64,000 nucleotides of DNA from NCBI GenBank assembly GCA_037893225.1, contig JAZGUH010000323.1, positions 1,984,001 to 2,048,000 on the forward strand, given 5' to 3'. Numbering within the stretch: position 1 is the stretch's first letter; each line of letters opens with the position of its first letter. Source of the DNA: Hippasteria phrygiana (Eukaryota > Echinodermata > Asteroidea > Valvatida > Goniasteridae). Shown piece by piece: positions 55,401 through 64,000 of this stretch. Made by a program: the position numbers and the translations under genes. The notes beneath the pieces are model-generated. The model saw only the letters and a list, made by a program, of their open reading frames with translations, did not search any database and had not been told where the DNA came from.

Positions 55401-57368
55401 CCTCGCAATGTTTATTTTCTTTCCGGCCAACATCTGTGTGCATATTACCTTCTATTTATTGCTCCATGCCTGTCAAATTCCCTGGGGTATGACTTGCTTT
55501 ACTCATTCATAATTGCATGAAATATCAATCAAATACAGTAATTTTGACATGTATGGATAGCTTAGATCTGGCGCTACATGTTGCAATTATCGGCGGCTTC
55601 TTAGAGTTAACACTTGTGGAGAAAATTCAAACCTCGCAATGTTTATTTTCTTTCCGGCCACCATCTGTGTGCATATTACCTTTTATTTATTGCTCCATGC
55701 CTGTCAAATTCCCTGGGGTATGGACTTGCTTTACTCATTCATAATTGCATGAAATATCAACCAAATGAAGTAATTTTGACATGTATGGATAGCTTAGATC
55801 TGGCGCTACATGTTGCAATCATCGGCGGCTTCCTAGAGTTAAAACTTGTGGAGAAAATTCAAACCTCGCAATGTTTATTTTCTTTCCGGCCAACATCTGT
55901 GTGCATATTACCTTCTATTTATTGCTCCATGCCTGTCAAATTCCCTGGGGTATGGACTTGCTTTACTCATTCATAATTGCATGAAATATCAACCAAATGC
56001 AGTAATTTTGACATGTATGGATAGCTTAGATCTGGCGCTACATGTTGCAATCATCGGCGGCTTCTTAGAGTTCAAACTTGTGGAGAAAATTCAAACCTCG
56101 CCATGTTTATTTTCTTTCCGGCCAACATCTGTGTACATATTACCGTCTATTTATTGCTCCATGCATGTCAAATTCCCTGGGGTATGGACTTGCTTTACTC
56201 ATTCATAATTGCATGAAATATCAACCAAATGCAGTAATTTTGACATGTATGTATAGCTTAGATCTGGCGCTACATGTTGCAATCATCGGCGGCTTCCTAG
56301 AGTTAACACTTGTGGAGAAAATTCAAACCTCGCAATGTTTATTTTCTTTCCTTATACCATCTGTGTGCATATTACCTTTTATTTATTGCTCCGTGCCTGT
56401 CAAATTCCCAGGGGTATGGACTTGCTTTACTCATTCATAATTGCATGAAATATCAACCAAATGCAGTAATTTTGACATGTATGGATAGCTTAGATCTGGC
56501 GCTACATGTTGCAATCATCGGCGGCTTCTTAGAGTTAAAACGTGTGGAGAAAATTTGAACCTCGCCATGTTTATTTTCTTTCCGGCCAACATCTGTGTAC
56601 ATATTACCTTCTATTTATTGCTCCATGCATGTCAAATTCCCTGGGGTATGGACTTGCTTTACTCATTCATAATTGCATGAAATATCACCCAAATGCAGTA
56701 ATTTTGACATGTATGTATAGCTTAGATCTGGCGCTACATGTTGCAATCATCGGCGGCTTCTTAGAGTTCAAACTTGTGGAGAAAATTCAAACCTCGCAAT
56801 GTTTATTTTCTTTCCGGCCAACATCTGTGTACATATTAAATTCTATTTATTGCTCCATGCCTGTCAAATTCCCTGGGGTATGGACTTGCTTTACTCATTC
56901 ATAATTGCATGAAATATCAACCAAATGAAGTAATTTTGACATGTATGGATAGCTTAGATCTGGCGCTACATGTTGCAATCATCGGCGGCTTCCTAGAGTT
57001 AAAACTTGTGGAGAAAATTCAAACCTCGCAATGTTTATTTTCTTTCCGGCCAACATCTGTGTGCATATTACCTTCTATTTATTGCTCCATGCCTGTCAAA
57101 TTCCCTGGGGTATGGACTTGCTTTACTCATTCATAATTGCATGAAATATCAACCAAATGCAGTAATTTTGACATGTATGGATAGCTTAGATCTGGCGCTA
57201 CATGTTGCAATCATCGGCGGCTTCTTAGAGTTAAAACTTGTGGAGAAAATTCAAACCTCGCCATGTTTATTTTCTTTCCGGCCAACATCTGTGTACATAT
57301 TACCGTCTATTTATTGCTCCATGCATGTCAAATTCCCTGGGGTATGGACTTGCTTTACTCATTCATAA
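49486..57368 (+). repeat. Shortened derivatives of the 14-mer (9, 13, 7 and 5 monomers)
   Basis: The GCTCCGTGCC-bearing first monomer recurs at 49486, 51573, 54587, 56209 and 57369, giving unit lengths of 2087 (9 x 232 minus 1), 3014 (13 x 232 minus 2), 1622 (7 x 232 minus 2) and 1160 bp. Each derivative is missing a contiguous run of monomers relative to the 14-mer. In the 2087-bp unit CATGAAATATC and ATTCAAACC replace the marker states of its neighbours. Private changes are CCCTTGGGTATGG (near 51770), GATCAGGCG (near 52553), TTGCAGTCATC (near 53266) and TTATTGTCTTTCC (near 54720). Confidence 0.85.
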
Positions 57369-57832
57369 TTGCATGAAATATCAACCAAATGCAGTAATTT
57401 TGACATGTATGTATAGCTTAGATCTGGCGCTACATGTTGCAATCATCGGCGGCTTCCTAGAGTTAACACTTGTGGAGAAAATTCAAACCTCGCAATGTTT
57501 ATTTTCTTTCCTTATACCATCTGTGTGCATATTACCTTTTATTTATTGCTCCGTGCCTGTCAAATTCCCAGGGGTATGGACTTGCTTTACTCATTCATAA
57601 TTGCATGAAATATCAACCAAATGCAGTAATTTTGACATGTATGGATAGCTTAGATCTGGCGCTACATGTTGCAATCATCGGCGGCTTCTTAGAGTTAAAA
57701 CGTGTGGAGAAAATTTGAACCTCGCCATGTTTATTTTCTTTCCGGCCAACATCTGTGTACATATTACCTTCTATTTATTGCTCCATGCATGTCAAATTCC
57801 CTGGGGTATGGACTTGCTTTACTCATTCATAA
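55745..57832 (+). repeat. 5-mer HOR B (1160 bp), adjacent copies
   Basis: Monomers 55745-56904 match 56905-58064 in order at 1160 bp. Both share CCCAGGGGTATGG (near 56407 and 57567), GCTCCGTGCC and AAAATTTGAACC (near 56554 and 57714). The last is a C-to-T change of the ATTCGAACC seen upstream. The copies diverge at the end, where the first lacks and the second has the one-base loss (TATGGACTTGC versus TATGACTTGC). Confidence 0.82.
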
Positions 57833-60800
57833 TTGCATGAAATATCACCCAAATGCAGTAATTTTGACATGTATGTATAGCTTAGATCTGGCGCTACATG
57901 TTGCAATCATCGGCGGCTTCTTAGAGTTCAAACTTGTGGAGAAAATTCAAACCTCGCAATGTTTATTTTCTTTCCGGCCAACATCTGTGTACATATTAAA
58001 TTCTATTTATTGCTCCATGCCTGTCAAATTCCCTGGGGTATGACTTGCTTTACTCATTCATAATTGCATGAAATATCAATCAAATACAGTAATTTTGACA
58101 TGTATGGATAGCTTAGATCTGGCGCTACATGTTGCAATCATCGGCGGCTTCTTAGAGTTAACACTTGTGGAGAAAATTCAAACCTCGCAATGTTTATTTT
58201 CTTTCCTTATACCATCTGTGTGCATATTACCTTTTATTTATTGCTCCATGCCTGTCAAATTCCCTGGGGTATGGACTTGCTTTACTCATTCATAATTGCA
58301 TGAAATATCAACCAAATGCAGTAATTTTGACATGTATGGATAGCTTAGATCTGGCGCTACATGTTGCAATCATCGGCGGCTTCTTAGAGTTAAAACGTGT
58401 GGAGAAAATTCAAACCTCGCCATGTTTATTTTCTTTCCGGCCAACATCTGTGTACATATTACCTTCTATTTATTGCTCCATGCATGTCAAATTCCCTGGG
58501 GTATGGACTTGCTTTACTCATTCATAATTGCATGAAATATCACCCAAATGCAGTAATTTTGACATGTATGTATAGCTTAGATCTGGCGCTACATGTTGCA
58601 ATCATCGGCGGCTTCTTAGAGTTCAAACTTGTGGAGAAAATTCAAACCTCGCAATGTTTATTTTCTTTCCGGCCAACATCTGTGTGCATATTACCTTCTA
58701 TTTATTGCTCCATGCCTGTCAAATTCCCTGGGGTATGACTTGCTTTACTCATTCATAATTGCATGAAATATCAATCAAATACAGTAATTTTGACATGTAT
58801 GGATAGCTTAGATCTGGCGCTACATGTTGCAATTATCGGCGGCTTCTTAGAGTTAACACTTGTGGAGAAAATTCAAACCTCGCAATGTTTATTTTCTTTC
58901 CGGCCACCATCTGTGTGCATATTACCTTTTATTTATTGCTCCATGCATGTCAAATTCCCTGGGGTATGGACTTGCTTTACTCATTCATAATTGCATGAAA
59001 TATCAACCAAATGAAGTAATTTTGACATGTATGGATAGCTTAGATCTGGCGCTACATGTTGCAATCATCGGCGGCTTCTTAGAGTTCAAACTTGTGGAGA
59101 AAATTCAAACCTCGCAATGTTTATTTTCTTTCCGGCCAACATCTGTGTACATATTACCGTCTATTTATTGCTCCATGCATGTCAAATTCCCTGGGGTATG
59201 ACTTGCTTTACTCATTCATAATTGCATGAAATATCAATCAAATACAGTAATTTTGACATGTATGGATAGCTTAGATCTGGCGCTACATGTTGCAATCATC
59301 GGCGGCTTCTTAGAGTTAACACTTGTGGAGAAAATTCAAACCTCGCAATGTTTATTTTCTTTCCTTATACCATCTGTGTGCATATTACCTTTTATTTATT
59401 GCTCCATGCCTGTCAAATTCCCTGGGGTATGGACTTGCTTTACTCATTCATAATTGCATGAAATATCACCCAAATGCAGTAATTTTGACATGTATGTATA
59501 GCTTAGATCTGGCGCTACATGTTGCAATCATCGGCGGCTTCTTAGAGTTCAAACTTGCGGAGAAAATGCAAACCTCGCAATGTTTATTTTCTTTCCGGCC
59601 AACATCTGTGTGCATATTACCTTCTATTTATTGCTCCATGCCTGTCAAATTCCCCGGGGTATGACTTGCTTTACTCATTCATAATTGCATGAAATATCAA
59701 TCAAATACAGTAATTTTGACATGTATGGATAGCTTAGATCTGGCGCTACATGTTGCAATTATCGGCGGCTTCTTAGAGTTAACACTTGTGGAGAAAATTC
59801 AAACCTCGCAATGTTTATTTTCTTTCCGGCCACCATCTGTGTGCATATTACCTTTTATTTATTGCTCCATGCCTGTCAAATTCCCTGGGGTATGGACTTG
59901 CTTTACTCATTCATAATTGCATGAAATATCAACCAAATGAAGTAATTTTGACATGTATGGATAGCTTAGATCTGGCGCTACATGTTGCAATCATCGGCGG
60001 CTTCTTAGAGTTCAAACTTGTGGAGAAAATTCAAACCTCACAATGTTTATTTTCTTTCCGGCCAACATCTGTGTACATATTACCGTCTATTTATTGCTCC
60101 ATGCATGTCAAATTCCCCGGGGTATGGACTCGCTTTACTCATTCATAATTGCATGAAATATCAACCAAATGCAGTAATTTTGACATGTATGTATAGCTTA
60201 GATCTGGCGCTACATGTTGCAATCATCGGCGGCTTCTTAGAGTTCAAACTTGTGGAGAAAATTCAAACCTCGCAATGTTTATTTTCTTTCCGGCCAACAT
60301 CTGTGTGCATATTACCTTCTATTTATTGCTCCATGCCTGTCAAATTCCCTGGGGTATGACTTGCTTTACTCATTCATAATTGCATGAAATATCAATCAAA
60401 TACAGTAATTTTGACATGTATGGATAGCTTAGATCTGGCGCTACATGTTGCAATTATCGGCGGCTTCTTAGAGTTAACACTTGTGGAGAAAATTCAAACC
60501 TCGCAATGTTTATTTTCTTTCCGGCCACCATCTGTGTGCATATTACCTTTTATTTATTGCTCCATGCCTGTCAAATTCCCTGGGGTATGGACTTGCTTTA
60601 CTCATTCATAATTGCATGAAATATCACCCAAATGCAGTAATTTTGACATGTATGTATAGCTTAGATCTGGCGCTACATGTTGCAATCATCGGCGGCTTCT
60701 TAGAGTTCAAACTTGTGGAGAAAATTCAAACCTCGCAATGTTTATTTTCTTTCCGGCCAACATCTGTGTGCATATTACCTTCTATTTATTGCTCCATGCC

Positions 60801-63800
60801 TGTCAAATTCCCCGGGGTATGACTTGCTTTACTCATTCATAATTGCATGAAATATCAATCAAATACAGTAATTTTGACATGTATGTATAGCTTAGATCTG
60901 GCGCTACATGTTGCAATCATCGGCGGCTTCTTAGAGTTCAAACTTGTGGAGAAAATTCAAACCTCGCAATGTTTATTTTCTTTCCGGCCAACATCTGTGT
61001 ACATATTAAATTCTATTTATTGCTCCATGCCTGTCAAATTCCCTGGGGTATGACTTGCTTTACTCATTCATAATTGCATGAAATATCAATCAAATACAGT
61101 AATTTTGACATGTATGGATAGCTTAGATCTGGCGCTACATGTTGCAATCATCGGCGGCTTCTTAGAGTTAACACTTGTGGAGAAAATTCAAACCTCGCAA
61201 TGTTTATTTTCTTTCCTTATACCATCTGTGTGCATATTACCTTTTATTTATTGCTCCATGCCTGTCAAATTCCCTGGGGTATGGACTTGCTTTACTCATT
61301 CATAATTGCATGAAATATCAACCAAATGCAGTAATTTTGACATGTATGGATAGCTTAGATCTGGCGCTACATGTTGCAATCATCGGCGGCTTCTTAGAGT
61401 TAAAACGTGTGGAGAAAATTCAAACCTCGCCATGTTTATTTTCTTTCCGGCCAACATCTGTGTACATATTACCTTCTATTTATTGCTCCATGCATGTCAA
61501 ATTCCCTGGGGTATGGACTTGCTTTACTCATTCATAATTGCATGAAATATCACCCAAATGCAGTAATTTTGACATGTATGTATAGCTTAGATCTGGCGCT
61601 ACATGTTGCAATCATCGGCGGCTTCTTAGAGTTCAAACTTGTGGAGAAAATTCAAACCTCGCAATGTTTATTTTCTTTCCGGCCAACATCTGTGTGCATA
61701 TTACCTTCTATTTATTGCTCCATGCCTGTCAAATTCCCTGGGGTATGACTTGCTTTACTCATTCATAATTGCATGAAATATCAATCAAATACAGTAATTT
61801 TGACATGTATGGATAGCTTAGATCTGGCGCTACATGTTGCAATTATCGGCGGCTTCTTAGAGTTAACACTTGTGGAGAAAATTCAAACCTCGCAATGTTT
61901 ATTTTCTTTCCGGCCACCATCTGTGTGCATATTACCTTTTATTTATTGCTCCATGCATGTCAAATTCCCTGGGGTATGGACTTGCTTTACTCATTCATAA
62001 TTGCATGAAATATCAACCAAATGAAGTAATTTTGACATGTATGGATAGCTTAGATCTGGCGCTACATGTTGCAATCATCGGCGGCTTCTTAGAGTTCAAA
62101 CTTGTGGAGAAAATTCAAACCTCGCAATGTTTATTTTCTTTCCGGCCAACATCTGTGTACATATTACCGTCTATTTATTGCTCCATGCATGTCAAATTCC
62201 CTGGGGTATGACTTGCTTTACTCATTCATAATTGCATGAAATATCAATCAAATACAGTAATTTTGACATGTATGGATAGCTTAGATCTGGCGCTACATGT
62301 TGCAATCATCGGCGGCTTCTTAGAGTTAACACTTGTGGAGAAAATTCAAACCTCGCAATGTTTATTTTCTTTCCTTATACCATCTGTGTGCATATTACCT
62401 TTTATTTATTGCTCCATGCCTGTCAAATTCCCTGGGGTATGGACTTGCTTTACTCATTCATAATTGCATGAAATATCACCCAAATGCAGTAATTTTGACA
62501 TGTATGTATAGCTTAGATCTGGCGCTACATGTTGCAATCATCGGCGGCTTCTTAGAGTTCAAACTTGCGGAGAAAATTCAAACCTCGCAATGTTTATTTT
62601 CTTTCCGGCCAACATCTGTGTGCATATTACCTTCTATTTATTGCTCCATGCCTGTCAAATTCCCCGGGGTATGACTTGCTTTACTCATTCATAATTGCAT
62701 GAAATATCAATCAAATACAGTAATTTTGACATGTATGGATAGCTTAGATCTGGCGCTACATGTTGCAATTATCGGCGGCTTCTTAGAGTTAACACTTGTG
62801 GAGAAAATTCAAACCTCGCAATGTTTATTTTCTTTCCGGCCACCATCTGTGTGCATATTACCTTTTATTTATTGCTCCATGCCTGTCAAATTCCCTGGGG
62901 TATGGACTTGCTTTACTCATTCATAATTGCATGAAATATCAACCAAATGAAGTAATTTTGACATGTATGGATAGCTTAGATCTGGCGCTACATGTTGCAA
63001 TCATCGGCGGCTTCTTAGAGTTCAAACTTGTGGAGAAAATTCAAACCTCACAATGTTTATTTTCTTTCCGGCCAACATCTGTGTACATATTACCGTCTAT
63101 TTATTGCTCCATGCATGTCAAATTCCCCGGGGTATGGACTCGCTTTACTCATTCATAATTGCATGAAATATCAACCAAATGCAGTAATTTTGACATGTAT
63201 GTATAGCTTAGATCTGGCGCTACATGTTGCAATCATCGGCGGCTTCTTAGAGTTCAAACTTGTGGAGAAAATTCAAACCTCGCAATGTTTATTTTCTTTC
63301 CGGCCAACATCTGTGTGCATATTACCTTCTATTTATTGCTCCATGCCTGTCAAATTCCCTGGGGTATGACTTGCTTTACTCATTCATAATTGCATGAAAT
63401 ATCAATCAAATACAGTAATTTTGACATGTATGGATAGCTTAGATCTGGCGCTACATGTTGCAATTATCGGCGGCTTCTTAGAGTTAACACTTGTGGAGAA
63501 AATTCAAACCTCGCAATGTTTATTTTCTTTCCGGCCACCATCTGTGTGCATATTACCTTTTATTTATTGCTCCATGCCTGTCAAATTCCCTGGGGTATGG
63601 ACTTGCTTTACTCATTCATAATTGCATGAAATATCACCCAAATGCAGTAATTTTGACATGTATGTATAGCTTAGATCTGGCGCTACATGTTGCAATCATC
63701 GGCGGCTTCTTAGAGTTCAAACTTGTGGAGAAAATTCAAACCTCGCAATGTTTATTTTCTTTCCGGCCAACATCTGTGTGCATATTACCTTCTATTTATT

Positions 63801-63852
63801 GCTCCATGCCTGTCAAATTCCCCGGGGTATGACTTGCTTTACTCATTCATAA
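57833..63852 (+). repeat. 13-mer HOR (3010 bp), two tandem copies
   Basis: Copies 57833-60842 and 60843-63852 each contain 13 monomers, six of them 231 bp (13 x 232 minus 6 = 3010). The order is identical and includes the CTTATACC monomers at 58064/61074 and 59222/62232 and the AACTTGCGGAG marker near 59556/62566. Differences seen are the head of the first monomer (ATCACCC versus ATCAATC) and AAAATGC versus AAAATTC near 59567/62577. Nearly half the monomers are 231 bp, unlike the left part of the window. Confidence 0.9.
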
Positions 63853-64000
63853 TTGCATGAAATATCAATCAAATACAGTAATTTTGACATGTATGGATAG
63901 CTTAGATCTGGCGCTACATGTTGCAATTATCGGCGGCTTCTTAGAGTTAACACTTGTGGAGAAAATTCAAACCTCGCAATGTTTATTTTCTTTCCGGCCA
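63853..64000 (+). repeat. Right-truncated monomer (positions 1-148)
   Basis: The last monomer starts after a 231-bp monomer and carries the ATCAATCAAATACAG head and the GTTAACAC (HpaI-containing) variant. It is cut by the window edge at CTTTCCGGCCA. The array evidently continues. Confidence 0.95.

Larger units (their letters stand above)
1..64000 (+). repeat. 232-bp satellite DNA array, entire window
   Basis: The window is a single head-to-tail tandem array. Landmarks such as TTGCATGAAATATCA, the BglII-containing CTTAGATCTGGCGCTAC and CCCTGGGGTATGG recur every 232 bp from end to end on the same strand. Counting from position 1 = first T of TTGCATGAAA gives 275 complete monomers; 63,769 bp equals 275 x 232 minus 31, which matches the 31 single-base losses I located. 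Composition is moderately AT-rich, with CpGs clustered at GGCGCT, ATCGGCGGC, CCTCGC and TTCCGGCC. There is no inversion, no unrelated insertion and no unique sequence, and the array continues past both edges. This architecture is known from eukaryotic heterochromatic satellites. That this one is centromeric is only an inference, and the species is not recognisable. Confidence 0.98.

Noticed and set aside
315..63832. Overlapping open frames of about 75 to 120 codons in nearly every monomer on the + strand
   Set aside because: 232 is 1 modulo 3, so a frame entering at relative 102 passes through the rest of one monomer and all of the next before meeting TAA at 230-232. Many begin at TTG, none has codon-level conservation, variants are freely amino-acid changing, and the frames shift between monomers. 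They are by-products of the repeat.
1..64000. CRISPR array
   Set aside because: Units are 232 bp with no short repeat/unique spacer alternation; the whole unit repeats.
1..64000. CENP-B box in the monomer
   Set aside because: I looked for the TTCG....A..CGGG pattern on both strands. TTGGCCGGAAAG on the minus strand is only a superficial resemblance and lacks the required spacing.
1..64000. Two minus-strand AATAAA hexamers per monomer as polyadenylation signals
   Set aside because: In AT-rich DNA such hexamers are expected by chance, and there is no gene on either strand to use them.

Overview
The whole 64,000-base window is one uninterrupted head-to-tail satellite DNA array. I see no gene, RNA gene, transposable element, CRISPR array, origin or unique-sequence island. 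The unit is a 232-bp monomer. Fixing position 1 at the first T of TTGCATGAAA, the window holds 83 bp of a left-cut monomer (1-83), then 275 complete monomers (84-63852), then 148 bp of a right-cut monomer (63853-64000). By my count 245 monomers are 232 bp, 29 are 231 bp and one is 230 bp. All lie in the same orientation and the array runs off both ends.

The organism is not identifiable from this sequence. A pure array of this size with a long monomer and nested higher-order repeats (HORs) is typical of eukaryotic pericentromeric, centromeric or subtelomeric heterochromatin, and nothing prokaryotic is visible. I do not recognise the monomer as a named satellite. Almost every copy carries a BglII site (positions 52-57) and a HaeII site (58-63).

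Layout. The left edge (84-778) repeats the order of variants found again at 3795-4489. A 3-mer (696 bp) HOR lies at 779-2170, with a third, divergent copy at 2403-3098. A 9-mer is duplicated at 4490-8665. A 17-mer of 3943 bp is duplicated back to back at 9130-17015, and 5-mers are nested inside and just beyond it (10985-13072 and 14928-17943). A 4/5-mer repeats at 18408-20724. A mosaic stretch (20725-25363) holds odd monomers, including one with compensating indels. A recombined 7-mer/8-mer family covers 25364-33715. A second, near-perfect 9-mer duplication is at 33716-37891 and a 6-mer duplication at 39978-42680. A 14-mer family starts at 42994, and its successive units are 14, 14, 9, 13, 7 and 5 monomers long. 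The right end is a 13-mer of 3010 bp duplicated at 57833-63852.

Monomer subfamilies are defined by linked diagnostic sites, mostly at positions 90-190, while positions 28-88 are nearly invariant. The open frames of about 75 and 120 codons that recur through the array follow from few stops on the + strand and a period that is 1 modulo 3. They are not annotated as genes. The most interesting non-trivial signals are the nested, unequally eroded HORs, a one-base deletion strictly linked to variants in the next monomer, a possible RNA polymerase III promoter-like arrangement in part of the monomers, and a CpG-transition signature suggesting cytosine methylation.
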